From Neoscytalidium dimidiatum (Eukaryota; Ascomycota; Dothideomycetes; Botryosphaeriales; Botryosphaeriaceae), in the NCBI GenBank assembly GCA_037367355.1, contig CM074701.1, forward strand, positions 1,922,001 through 1,986,000: a stretch of 64,000 bases of DNA, read 5' to 3'. The notes beneath the pieces are model-generated. The model was not told the DNA's origin. It saw only the letters and a list, made by a program, of their open reading frames with translations, and searched no databases. A program made the translations under genes and the position numbers. Of the stretch, positions 33,395-44,208 are shown piece after piece. Numbering within the stretch: position 1 is the first letter of the stretch; the number at the start of each line of letters is the position of its first letter.

Positions 33395-34476
33395 ATGAAC
33401 ACCCCTCTCCCCCTCAACACCGGCGCTACCATCCCCGCCCTCGGCCTGGGCACCTGGCAGTCCGAGCCTGGCCAAGTCAAGGCTGCCGTCGCCCACGCGC
33501 TCAAGTCGGGCTACCGCCACATTGACTGCGCCTACATGTACGGCAATGAGGGCGAGGTTGGCGAGGCGTTCAAGGAAGCCTTCGAATCGGGCGTTGTAAA
33601 GCGCGAGGACATCTTCGTCACCACCAAGCTGTGGTGCACCTTCCACTCGCGCGTCGAGGAGAACCTCAATGAGAGCTTGAAGCGCCTGGGCCTGGACTAC
33701 GTCGACCTGTACCTGATGCATTGGCCAGTGCCTATGAACCCCAAGGGTGTGTGTTCCCCGATAGGAAGCTTCGCGCTGGTAAACCGCGTTACTGATAGAG
33801 TCGCAGGCAACCACCCCACGATTCCCAAGCTTCCTGACGGCTCTCGTGACTTGGACAAGTCGTGGTCGTTCATCCAGACCTGGAAGGAGTTGGAGAAGCT
33901 GCCCGCCACCGGCAAGGCCAAGGCCATCGGTGTCGCCAACTTCTCCGTTCCCTTCCTTGAGGCGCTTCTCAAGGAGGCCAAGATCGTCCCTGCTGTCAAC
34001 CAGATTGAGAACCACCCGTATCTGCCGCAGCAGGAGATCGTTGACTTTTGCAAGTCCAAGGGCATCCACATTACCGCCTACAGCCCCTTCGGCAGCACTG
34101 GCAGCCCCATGTTCAAGGAGGAAGGCGTCCAAGCACTTGCCAAGAAGTACAATGTTGGCCCTGGCAACATTCTGCTGAGCTACCACGGTGAGTTTAAGAC
34201 CGAAGCGCGACAAAATTTTCCACCAATGGGGCGGGGTAAACTGACGGATTTATCCCAGTTGCGCGCGGAAGCTCCGTCCTTGCCAAGTCGGTCAATCCCT
34301 CCAGGATAGACGAGAACAAGAACATCGTTCAGCTCGAGTCCGCCGACCTTGCTGCGCTAGAGGATATCCACAAGAAGAAGGGTCTCACGAGATTCGTATA
34401 CCCCGCCTTCGGTGTCAACCTTAGATTCCCCGACAAGCAGGAGCCTAATGGCTACGACCCTCTGGCTAACTTGTAG
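33395..34476 (+). CDS. Aldo-keto reductase, candidate D-glucuronate reductase
   Basis: NAD(P)H-dependent aldehyde reductase. Three exons at 33395-33746, 33807-34187 and 34259-34476 give 316 residues. Both introns are phase 1 and rebuild NPKGNHPTIP and SYHVARGSSVLAKSV. I start at MNTPLPLNTGATIPALGLGTWQ; the upstream Met at 33326 adds a leader. The AKR tetrad is visible in HIDCAYMYGNE (Asp, Tyr), TTKLW (Lys) and LMHWPV (His). The coenzyme-binding tail has AKSVNPSRI, typical of NADPH-preferring AKRs (K-S/T-x-x-x-x-R). In A. niger D-glucuronate is reduced to L-gulonate by an AKR-type enzyme; the location next to myo-inositol oxygenase fits that step. Glycerol or xylose reductase activity is the alternative. 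Confidence 0.9.
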
Positions 34477-34994
34477 ATGTATACCCATAGAGTAGAGGGG
34501 GATCTGATTTATGAAGAAAATAGAATTCAATTGGATGTTTATGACCTAATAAACAATTTTATCTGGTCTTCTAGGTTTGAAGTGCTGTGGGAGATGAGGA
34601 ATGAAAACAGTCCAGGATGACGTCCGGTGCGGGGCGGGCCGCGGGGCGGAAAAGGGAAGCACGTCAGATCTGTAGCAGGCAGCGGATTTTGATGAAGCCG
34701 CCTGTAATCGTCCCGCACCTGTCAACAGCAACACTCAATCTCCGCGACCGATCAGAAGCCGTCCTCAGGCTAATGTGAACGAGATGTGAGCCCGTCATCT
34801 TTTCCAAGTCACACAAAATAGTAAACGACCTGTCACTTTCCCCTCCGCGCTCCACTCGTTGTGTGTCCCCCACCTTGACGCCTTGTTTGTCGCCTTGAAG
34901 CTCATCGCCGCCCGACACTCACCTCTGATCTCTCTCACATCTTCCACTCGATACGCTCACATCCGCATCTCTGCCATACCGTCAGGCTACACCG
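34477..34994. other. Intergenic region right of the polyol cluster
   Basis: About 0.5 kb: 3' flank of the aldo-keto reductase, then the presumed promoter of the small hypothetical gene. No other feature is visible. Confidence 0.5.
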
Positions 34995-35712
34995 ATGTCC
35001 TCCAACCACCCCCATCAGCCGTACACCGCGCTTCAGCAGGACCGACAAGCGCGAAATCGACCTGCCCACGTCCACGGCGCGGCTCCCGCGGCCAGCTCCT
35101 CGGCCCGCGGCGATGCGCGACAGCACCGCCATCACCGATCGGCGCAGACGCGCGATGAGACGTTCGAGGAGCGCGAGCGTCGGTACAACGCAGCCAGAAT
35201 ACTGGAGAGCAACGAGATGCTGATCTGGCACTCGGTCGCGAGGAATGAGGTATGACCTTTTTTTTTTTTTTTCATTCCTTTACCGGCACCGCGCTACCGG
35301 GTTCCCGTGGCGGTACAGGGATGATAGGGGCAAGGTAACAGGCGGAGGCTGTATGGGAGGACCCGGCTAACGCTGAGGCTCTGTTACCCGCCTGTGTCCT
35401 TACCTCTCTTCCTGCTAACAATTATCCTTTCCCTCCATTGCCCTGGAATCGCCCGATTGACCAACTTGTCTGATTATTTCCTATCGACAGTCCCTCCCGC
35501 AAACGCGCCTCCACTTCGAAAAGATCGTAGCCGGTTTCGATAGCGACGACTCGGACCCGGAGTGGGAGGACGCGACGCCGCCTCCACCTCCGCCGGCGCA
35601 GCAGCAGCAACAACAGCCGCCGGGCTCGCGATCGGCCAGCAGTGGACACAAGAGGGACAGGGAAAGCAACAGCCCCGCTTCGCGCAAGAGCAGGTCCGGG
35701 ACACCCGCGTGA
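34995..35712 (+). CDS. Small hypothetical protein, two exons
   Basis: Not recognised. Exon 1 is 34995-35249 and exon 2 is 35491-35712, with a long 241-nt intron, giving 158 residues. Residues 1-50 are rich in His/Gln/Arg/Ala. A charged helix-like segment follows (ETFEERERRYNAARILESNE), then MLIWHSVARNE joined across the intron to SLPQTRLHFEKIVAGFD, which looks like a folded, conserved core. The C-terminus is acidic then Pro/Gln-rich (DSDDSDPEWEDATPPPPPP, a CAG/CAA-coded Gln run) and ends in a basic Ser/Arg stretch. The composition suggests a nuclear protein. Phase 0 joining and the continuity of the core across the intron support the model. Confidence 0.6.
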
Positions 35713-36947
35713 TCATGCAGGACCTGCGACAGCTGCTGGAGGTTGGACAAAGCATACTCTAGGACGAGTAGCACTACAAATCATCGGTAAAGAAAGGCAG
35801 TCGCCTTACGCAACGGTCGCTGTGGGGCATTCCAATATAGCATCTTAGGCACAGAGTAAAGGCGAGGAAGTAGGGAATATAGCATTATATATAGAGGATC
35901 AAAAGCGAAAAGCATACAAGTTAGATACCCAGGGCTAGGCAGCACGAAATCCTGCGCATATATACAAACGTCACGATCACCGATCAAGCCGCAAAGCCTC
36001 GCTTGACCGCCCATGACACGATGCTGGAAGGGCACGGACGGGATCTCCGGGAGCTTTGGCACTCTTCATCGCCGTGGCTTGATATTTTGGCTGTTAGGGC
36101 TCGGTGGCGTGACATCCGTTAGACCGCAAGACTCCCTCAGCAACACATTATCCCTATTCGAAGACGGTACCTCAATTGCATTGCCTGCGGGTTGGGTTTC
36201 GCGTGGCTTTGGTTGCGGAATGGACGGCTGGAACCTTCGGCATCGCCCGGGTGCGGAGCTATCAGCTTTTGCGTAGGTACAGCGCATGGCCCGGTCGGCC
36301 CGTTGGCGGCAGGAGCTGGGCCGCTGGAAAACAACGCGGAGGACGAGGCCAGCAAGGAAACATTGGGCCGCCAAAGACGACAGGGGGAGTGCGATTCTGC
36401 GATCGAACTCATTATTGCAACCGTGTCGACTTCTTTATCTTTTCCCCCCCGCAATCGCAGCCAGCATACTAATTGCTCGCCGGTGATAAGAATCTTCACG
36501 CTTAGGTTTCGTGGTCGCCGTCTCCTTCGAACGTCCCGAGCCAGCCGATGCAGTATGACGTGCACCCTTGTGGTGGACGGCGAAAGTTTATTGCGCGCGT
36601 CGCATTCTTGGTCGCATGCGAGTGTGACGTGTGCCTCAGCCCTAAAAGATCGATGTCACAATGTAAATAGATCAGCACAGAAAAAAAAAAGTGACAATGG
36701 TCGCAAGACAAGGAGCCCGAAATCGGAAGTGGAGAACGAATCGTTTTAATGGTATCGCCGGACAATGACCCACTGTCAAAACGGTCTATGTCTAGCTTAC
36801 GCAAAAACCATGTATTATACAAGCACAAAGGAGGAACACCATCACCAACGGAACCCGCCTATCGTACGTCTAATGTCTTGATGGTACATGATAAGAGAGT
36901 AAGAGAAAAAGGGTAGAAGGTCGTAGGAGTATCGTAGGTCAGGTCGT
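35713..36947. other. Gene-free convergent region
   Basis: About 1.2 kb between the 3' ends of the small hypothetical gene and cytochrome c. Several overlapping short frames (36066-36749) contradict one another and show no domain. Confidence 0.55.
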
Positions 36948-37730
36948 CTATGCGGTCTCCTCCTTGAGGAAGGTGATCAGGTCGTTGCGGTCCTTGGGCT
37001 TCTTGAGACCACCGAAGGCCATCTTGGTGCCGGGGATGTACTTCTTGGGGTTCTCGAGGTAGTCGAACTGTGGAAATAGTCAATAGCAAGCTCTGACAGC
37101 ACCGTCGGTACCGCAAACAGATGCAGCATCGGCTACCAGTACTATCGAAGACATACCAGAGTGTTCTCGTCCCACGTGATGCCCTTCTGCTTGTTGGCGT
37201 CGGTGTAGGAATAGCCCTCAACCTGGCCGGTCTTACGACCAAAAAGGCCGTGAAGCTTGGGGCCGACCTTGTTGCCCTCGTCGGCCTTCAGGGTGTGGCA
37301 CTGAGCGCAACGGGTCTAAGAAGGTGTTAGAGCGGATCTGTCGCGAAAAGCCTAGAACCGGGTTTTCTGGCGCGAATTCTCATGCATGAACGTACCTTGA
37401 ACAGGTTGGCACCCTTCTTAGCATCGCCTGGAAGAATTATATTAGCATCTGGTCTATTGATAGAGCAGAAGGGTATCGTGAATTGGAATGCGACTCGACT
37501 GCGGCGCAAAAGAGGCCACTCGACCGAGGAGGCAGTCACACAGCAACACACAGGCGCAAAGCTGCGCACTTGGCCGTAAAGTGTCAGGGCAGCCTTTGAT
37601 GTCCAGGTGTCCATCGCCATGTCTGACCGGTGCTCTTCGGCGCGAGAAGTGGCCTCCATTGGAGTCGCGTTGAGCCGTCGGGACGAAAGGAGACAGGGAG
37701 AATCGCGCGCGTACCGGCCTCGAATCCCAT
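36948..37730 (-). CDS. cyc1: Cytochrome c
   Basis: Mitochondrial intermembrane-space electron carrier between complexes III and IV. Four exons at 37730-37715 (16 nt), 37427-37396 (32 nt), 37315-37157 and 37067-36948 give 108 residues, the usual fungal length. The heme-binding motif CAQCH lies right after the AAG|ACC junction of introns 2 and 3. The axial Met is in [10 protein letters not shown], and the C-terminus is [11 protein letters not shown]. The intron after the first 16 nt splits codon 6. All junctions are GT-AG and keep the reading phase. No doubt about identity. Confidence 0.97.
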
Positions 37731-38719
37731 CTTGAATAGAGGTGGAAGTGTGGAGTGGTTGGGGAATAGGAGAGAGCGTAAGAATTGGAAGACAGCGAGG
37801 TCTGTCGGTGTCGAAGAGGAGGCTGATGGAGAGAATCGGAGGTGAGGAAGGAGAGAAGAAAAAGTCGTTGGTGACGGAAGAGATTCGTCTTTAGCCCAGG
37901 TCAGCCGCGTCTGGCCGGCCAATCACAGCGAAGATGATATTTCGGGTGAAGGACCGCACCTCGGAAAGAAACGGGGCCCCGAAGTAAGCCAATGAGTGTG
38001 GCGGTGTGGCTGGTTCGGACACGCCCAAGGTCGGCGATTGTTCGCGACCGCGGCCGTCACAGCCGTCTGACAGCCGGCTCGAAGACCGCTCTGGCTCCTT
38101 GATTACGTCGCGGCATCTTCGGCAGTCAAGGCCCGTTGAGCGCCAGTGAGGTCATGTGCAAGATGCATTTCTGTGGCAGCGTCCAGGTCGGCGGGATCTC
38201 TCCCAGCGGCCAGGGCCGCCTCACGCTTCGATTGACGTATGCCCGCCATGATTCATGATGAAGTCCAGTCTACATCCACACGTCACGCATCACGAAGCAG
38301 TAATGGCATACTCACAATAATGATCATTCCCATGTCTAGAATCTGCGCTGCACCGTCTTGTAATCTCGTGTGCTGATGCGCACAAGCGGCCGCAATGATG
38401 CACATACGCATGCAGCTTCCCTGTCGCCGGCCCTGCGGGCGCCCGGTTCTGTCGGCCTTGGCCAGCTGCCAGATCAATGAGGGGACAGACATCGTATTCT
38501 GCCAGCTATTTTTCCAAACCACCTTTCCCATCGCGGGCCGCCGCTGGATCGCTCGTAGTGGCAGCTCGACCTGAAGCCGGTCCATCTCGAGCAAACGACA
38601 CAGCGCACGGATTATCTGGCTGGCTTTGCCTAGCACCTCCCACTCTTCACTAGCATGCAGGTAGTGTCCCGCCGAATCGCGCCGCATCCGCCAAATTTTC
38701 TGTCGGCCCTGCAACAAAC
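37731..38719. other. Divergent region between cytochrome c and the eight-exon SDR
   Basis: About 1 kb holding the cytochrome c promoter (GA-rich 5' leader at 37740-37880) and the SDR promoter. A 38283-38717 minus-strand frame has no domain. Confidence 0.5.
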
Positions 38720-39904
38720 ATGAACCAAATACCCGATGCGCTGTATAGCGACCAGGAAACGACCACCTGGGTTATCGTGGGCGCTAGCAGGGGCATTGGC
38801 CTCGAGTTCGTCCGCCAGCTGCTCGCCCGCGGTGAGAAAATCATCGCGACAGTACGACAGCCCTACGCCGAGCATGCCTCCGCCCTCTGGGGTCACTCTG
38901 GAAACGACCATGGCCGTTGCCAAATGTTTGTCTGTGACATATTGTCAGAAGCCAGCATAGTCGTACGATCAGTCTCCTTCGTGTTGCCGAAGAAGGCTGC
39001 CAGTTGATCGCTTGACAGAACTTCGTGAGCCAGCTTGCCGCAATCCCCAATCTGAAGATAGACTATGTCGTAATCAATGCTGGTGTCTTGAGATACCCGA
39101 ATGTGAGCCTGAGGTTTCTTCTGTCACATTCCCCTAGCTGTGTACGTACTAACTTAACCATCCTGCTGCCAGAGGGCCACTGAACTGTCAGTCATCCGTT
39201 GCTCCTCAGCGACCACATGCGTGTCTCTCACAACTTGCACCAGATCTTTCGATGAATTTGCCTTCCACCTCCATACCAACACTATCGGCCCGATAATCAC
39301 CGCTCAGAAGCTGATGCAGACTAATATACCCATCGGCACAATCGTCTTCATGTCCAGTGATTCAGGCTCAGCAATCAATTTCAGAGAGATGGAGGACGGG
39401 TACTGCCGAGAGCTCCGCTAACGTTGAATGCTTGCTGACACGCACGAGCTTTGCCGCCTACGCCGCCTCGAAATGCGCCCTGAACCAAATGCTTCGAGTA
39501 GGTGGATTAGTGCTCAACCTGAGTAACAGGCAGCAAAGGTTCTTTCCCCGCCCTGCTGACGCAGAGCCATAGCACATGGCCGCAGAGCTCAAACGCAAAG
39601 ACGACGATACGATCATCCTCGCGATCCATCCGGGAGAAGTGGCAACGTAAGACCTGCAGGAGCCTGGGACCACGCTTGAGACTCATCTCTCCTAGGGACA
39701 TGTCCAACATCGATCTGCCTTGGCCCATCGATGGCCAAATAAGCCCCGAGGTGTCTGTAGCGGGAATGATCGATGTTATACAAAGCAAAGGCATCCAGCA
39801 CAGCGGCACTTTCTGGACGTGGGAGAACGAAGTGAGTGGTCACGAGCACCGGGACGCTTATTCGCGCTGCATTCGCTGACGGCGGGTAGCCTCACCCGTG
39901 GTAG
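38720..39904 (+). CDS. Short-chain dehydrogenase with eight small exons
   Basis: NAD(P)-dependent oxidoreductase of the classical SDR type, close to C-factor/CsgA-like fungal SDRs. My model is 38720-38962, 39019-39102, 39173-39186, 39244-39399, 39449-39497, 39573-39646, 39696-39831 and 39890-39904, giving 256 residues. Only this spliced form joins the motifs: VGASRGIGLEF (cofactor), NAGVL, MSSDSGS (catalytic Ser), and GFAAYAASKCALNQM (Tyr, Lys), the last split by an intron in codon GG|C. The C-terminus closes as GTFWTWENEPHPW, the usual end of these proteins. Exon 3 is 14 nt and exon 8 is 15 nt. The end of exon 1 could be three bases shorter. It looks intact; the substrate is unknown. Confidence 0.75.
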
Positions 39905-40971
39905 AAGGGTGAGAACGCCACGGGCAGACTGACCGGCGACGCCATACTTTTCGTGTCTGCTTTTCAGGTCAGCCGCCACGTCACCTGCGCAGTGGTGGAA
40001 AGTGGATCTGGAGGCAGCTCGCCTCGCGCAGATTCAACAGATGCAGATGGATGGACGCGCAGTACACCGAGAGAACAGGCTGGAGAGCAAGCTAGGCGGC
40101 GGAGGCCGATGACGGTTGCGGACCGGCTGGCGCACCCGAGAAGCGCTGCAGGAGAGCAGGATGACCCTTGCATGTAGAGAGACGAATTTATGACTGATAG
40201 TATGCGGGCACGTCTGCAAGTCCTGGGATTTCAAGACACTCTTGGGCGCGGGATAGGCCGGGCGAATGGCGGCAAGCCGGGCAGCGCGCATGAGTGCTTC
40301 ATGCCGCGCCAACGCCGGCGACTTTTTAAGGCACATTACACAATTGAGCTGCGCGGCAGGCGGACGTGGCGCCGCTCGGTCGCGAGACCACAGCATGCGC
40401 CGCGCATGGCAGACGGGCAGGCGCAGGAGAACATGCGGCTCCGGGACGAATCTCACGACGGCACGGCGGAGCTGACGCCACTGGGGAGACTCTGGTCGTA
40501 TTTGGGCGTCGCGAGCCCAAAATAGGCGCCATGTGTGAGTGGCGATGGCGGCGGCGGGCGGCGAGAGGCGATTGGCACGCCCCTTTGCGGCTCCGGGCTA
40601 GCTCTGGCGGAAAGTGGAGTGCGGTGACGGCAAGGCTCTCAGTGGCAGGCGAGCCCTGCTTTGAGCTCCAGCGTTGCAGCTGCGGGCGGTGCCAAGCTGA
40701 CGTCCTGCGCAGAAAGCGCAGGAAGAGACCCTGACCAGGCCCTGAAGCGTTAGCCGCGCTGCGCATCCTCCCATGTCCCACCGCTGGAACTGCGTCAGCC
40801 TACATCCGCCCCGGCCCAGCTTCCCCCACCACACCCTCCCCCAAGCGCATGGAGTTGCGTGACTGCCTCCGCCTGGCCCTCCTCCATCTTCCGCCTTAAA
40901 GCCCTCCCGGCCCTCCCCTTGCCGCCCGCTCTGCTTTCTATTCCTCTTGCGACTCCACCCCGACGCCGTGC
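39905..40971. other. Gene-free stretch upstream of the 1078-residue protein gene
   Basis: About 1.1 kb, GC-rich. Overlapping frames on both strands lack domains. The right 200 bp are CT-rich and look like the 5' leader of the next gene. Confidence 0.5.
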
Positions 40972-43900
40972 ATGGCGTACCGCGACTACGGCGACCGGCC
41001 CCGCTACTCGAGTCGCCGCTACGAACCGAACACCTCGCGGTCGCGCGACTACGAGCACGGGAAGGGCCACAGCTACCCATATGATCGCCGTCGCACCGAG
41101 TACTACGATCTTGGCCAGCGTCGCACCCCTGCCGTAGCCGATTACGATGACCTCTACGCCGATGACTACCCATACACCTACGCTTATGACCTGCGCGACC
41201 GCGACCGATACCCGCCAACCCCGCCACCTACCGCTTCATATCGCATCGAACGCCGCAGAAGAGCTTCGTGGCCGCCATGCCCGACTTGCGAAGACGTCGA
41301 AGTAGCGCTCGCGAAAGAGGCTGGTCATGCGCCGGTGGACGGGAAGCGGGGCGATGAGGCGCCGAACCGGGGCTGTATTGACCAGGATCCGATTATGGTT
41401 GAAGTTGAAGAGGAAATGGCACGCTTCAATCAAGAGCGACGTTTCGTGCTCGTGCCAGGTAGTGGTGATGACGCAGAGAGGTCTTCAGACGACGTTCGGG
41501 CTCGAAAAAGCATGCGCCAACCCGCGGACCGTCAGAAGGCTCCCCCCTTGCAGACTGATCTGCGTGATCCACCCGTCCACACCACACGTTCACGTTCGCC
41601 ATATGCCTACTCTAACACAACCGCCCCTACAAATCAAACTTCCTCTGGCGATTCTTTTCTCTCCCCTGAACTCGCTGCTTCCTCGACATCTTCTGCCCGG
41701 ATATCCGGAGATAGGTCCGACGCCCGTGGTCGTGCTGATCCAGTCAAGTCTCGCCCAACTCCACTTCAAACTCAGTCGCTATTTCCGACAGACTCCCGTC
41801 GGGATAATGTCGTCTCCGATGGTTCCGATTTATCTGCTGATGAATCGCACAAGCTGCGGGAGCGACGGAAACCTGCACGCTATTCCTTCACACCATCTGA
41901 CCTGAAGAAGGATGACCTGCGCACTTCGCTCCACGATCTTTCCTCACCACCGGAAAGAGTATCCTCCCCATATTCATATGCCCCTGCCGACATTCAGAAA
42001 GATGACCTCCGCGTTCCTCTTAGTGCATCCGTTCCTGCAAGGGATCGTGTGTCATCTCCATACTCTTACACTCCGGTCGAGACCAAAAAAGACAGCATGA
42101 AGCATCCGGCACTTGAATCCGAGCCGATCAGGGAGCGGGTATCCTCACCGTATGCCTACAGTCCTGCCGACGTTCGAAAAGATGTTCGAAGCGTTCCGCG
42201 TGAACGTGATTCGAGAAGAGATCGTATAGCTGGACGTCCTACCACTCCTCCCACTTCAACCCCCCGCTCCACGCCTAAAGGCTCAGGATCATCTTCTGGG
42301 GATACCCCTTCCTCTTCACAATTCCTTCCCAATGACCTACCTTGGGGCAGGCCAAAACCTTCACGTCAAGGAACATTCGAGACTCTGTACGGCAGTGCTG
42401 AGGATGGCCGCCAGAGTCTGAAATCGTCCAAATCATCGTCAAGACCAGCTTCGCCAAAGCCGAGGGAAAGCGCTCTGCCACCATCACCGCCCCGATCCCC
42501 AGGACTAAGACCCCAGGAGGGCGATGCAAGGGTCCGCAGGGATCCCGGTTCCCGGCCGGGGTCTGAGAACTCACGTGCTGCTTCTCCCCTTGCTGATGAT
42601 CAGAACCTTCGCGCATCGTCTCCGCGAATCGAGATCAATAACGGCCGCCCTGAGCGCATTTCGACCTTCCCTCTTTCCGGCTCTCCGAAGGTCCGGTCGA
42701 GACCGGTATCCCGGCAGAGTCGGTATGAGTCGGCAGTAATCGAGGATGTGGACCCCTATCTTCAGGATCCACCTCCAAGGATTGACGTCCACTCGCCCTC
42801 CCCAGCCCGGCATGCCGGTTCGAAATCTACGACGTCTCTACCGTACCCTGTTGATGACAGCCCGACGTTAATGATGCCTGCCGAAGAGAGTTACCAATAC
42901 ATACCGGAGAGTCCAAGGATTCCTAAAAGGACTATCTCAGATTATCACCGTAGCCCAGCAGCTCCATCGATTCCTAACTACATCAAGGAAGAAGTCGATG
43001 CTGCAAGATCTCCACTACGCCGCACTTACTCGGAAGGTAGTGTGCATAGGGAACGAAATGACTCACGGTCAGAACCCTTGTCTGTTCGGGGTGACGAATT
43101 ACAAAGGGAGATCGTTCCGCAAATGCCAGATCAGCCTCTTCCACCATGTCCAAGGTCTACCTATACCTCGGGGTACTTGGACTGGTTCACACTGGACAGC
43201 GCGCCATCTTTTGATATATGCCCGGACTGCCTCGACAACATCATTGGTCGTTCCATGTTCCGGAAATACTTTGTTAAAGCACCTCCTGCAGATTTCCCAA
43301 AGAAGTGTCACTTCAGCTCACCATGGTATAGGCTCGCGTGGCTGATGACATTGAAAGAGAAGCGGAGAGACCTTGATCTGATTTTCTCACTCGCTTCTAT
43401 CACCGATACTGAAGTCCCTTGTCCTGGTGAAGCTGAGGACAGTCGCACTTGGTACGGTCTTCCTAATCAGAGGGGGACTGACTTCATCCCCAATCTCTAC
43501 ATCTGCGAGCGTGATCTGCTCTACCTGGAAGCACTTATGCCCACGTTGCGTGGGTACTTCCAACGTGTGGATTCTTCCGCACATCTTTGCTCTTTCCGGG
43601 CCATGAGTCGGCGCTTCTCATCATACCTCGATACGCTCCTCGAAATCCATGAGCAGGCGCTGAAGTCTCGCAGCGGCATTCCAGATTTGTCCCCGTTCGT
43701 GGAGCTTGCTAACGACCATTCCTGGAAACGCGAATGTCCTCGGGATACCGCCATTCTCGGAGGTCTCTGGCACACATTACCCGGTCTTCCGGAGTTCACT
43801 GTGTGCGATGAATGCTATGCAGACGTCATTTATCCGGATGTCAAGCGTGGTTCCAGGTTAGCAGACGATGTATCGCGCACCCTCAAGTTTGTCCCAGGCG

Positions 43901-44208
43901 AAGCTGAAATGGTCACCGGCGAGGGCAATTCATGTCAGCTCTACAGCCCACGTATGCGGCGCGTCTGGGCTCGCGCAGTGGAAGACGACGATCCCTTGTA
44001 TTTGACACGCAAAGTGCGTGAGAGGAGAAAAGTGCAACGCAATTTGATCGACCAGGAGCGCTCTTTGAAGCACCTATTGCAGGAGATGCTGCGTGAGGAG
44101 GAGGTTGGATATTCGTACGGTAGCGGATCCATTGCTGGTGACCTGAAGCCGGAGAAAATCAAAGAAGAGTTGGAGAATGTAAAGAGGGAGTGGAGAGACT
44201 GGGAATAG
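40972..44208 (+). CDS. Large conserved-looking protein with internal repeats and duplicated Cys-module, unknown function
   Basis: Single exon, 1078 residues, not recognised. Residues 1-85 are rich in Tyr/Arg/Asp (RYSSRRYEPNTSRSRDYEHG). A CPTC motif lies near residue 104. A disordered Ser/Pro/Arg region follows, with four tandem units of about 30 residues at roughly 303-410 that share SSPYxYxPxDxxKDDLR. A second disordered part runs to about 725. The C-terminal 350 residues look folded. They contain two copies of a module, WFTLDSAPSFDICPDC...KKCHFSSPWYRLAW (about 731-793) and LWHTLPGLPEFTVCDECYAD...CQLYSPRMRRVWARA (about 932-1004), each with a C-x2-C and a distal Cys. The protein ends in a charged coiled coil. 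Zinc binding is plausible but inferred. Confidence 0.8.
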   Translation: MAYRDYGDRPRYSSRRYEPNTSRSRDYEHGKGHSYPYDRRRTEYYDLGQRRTPAVADYDDLYADDYPYTYAYDLRDRDRYPPTPPPTASYRIERRRRASWPPCPTCEDVEVALAKEAGHAPVDGKRGDEAPNRGCIDQDPIMVEVEEEMARFNQERRFVLVPGSGDDAERSSDDVRARKSMRQPADRQKAPPLQTDLRDPPVHTTRSRSPYAYSNTTAPTNQTSSGDSFLSPELAASSTSSARISGDRSDARGRADPVKSRPTPLQTQSLFPTDSRRDNVVSDGSDLSADESHKLRERRKPARYSFTPSDLKKDDLRTSLHDLSSPPERVSSPYSYAPADIQKDDLRVPLSASVPARDRVSSPYSYTPVETKKDSMKHPALESEPIRERVSSPYAYSPADVRKDVRSVPRERDSRRDRIAGRPTTPPTSTPRSTPKGSGSSSGDTPSSSQFLPNDLPWGRPKPSRQGTFETLYGSAEDGRQSLKSSKSSSRPASPKPRESALPPSPPRSPGLRPQEGDARVRRDPGSRPGSENSRAASPLADDQNLRASSPRIEINNGRPERISTFPLSGSPKVRSRPVSRQSRYESAVIEDVDPYLQDPPPRIDVHSPSPARHAGSKSTTSLPYPVDDSPTLMMPAEESYQYIPESPRIPKRTISDYHRSPAAPSIPNYIKEEVDAARSPLRRTYSEGSVHRERNDSRSEPLSVRGDELQREIVPQMPDQPLPPCPRSTYTSGYLDWFTLDSAPSFDICPDCLDNIIGRSMFRKYFVKAPPADFPKKCHFSSPWYRLAWLMTLKEKRRDLDLIFSLASITDTEVPCPGEAEDSRTWYGLPNQRGTDFIPNLYICERDLLYLEALMPTLRGYFQRVDSSAHLCSFRAMSRRFSSYLDTLLEIHEQALKSRSGIPDLSPFVELANDHSWKRECPRDTAILGGLWHTLPGLPEFTVCDECYADVIYPDVKRGSRLADDVSRTLKFVPGEAEMVTGEGNSCQLYSPRMRRVWARAVEDDDPLYLTRKVRERRKVQRNLIDQERSLKHLLQEMLREEEVGYSYGSGSIAGDLKPEKIKEELENVKREWRDWE

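Noticed and set aside
33014..34213. 399-codon minus-strand open frame opposite the aldo-keto reductase
   Set aside because: Same cause: antisense of a codon-biased exon; Leu/Val/Gly-rich without family similarity.
38720..39904. Reading the SDR at this locus as a pseudogene
   Set aside because: Stops in the genomic frame disappear once seven GT-AG introns are removed, and all SDR motifs join in phase.
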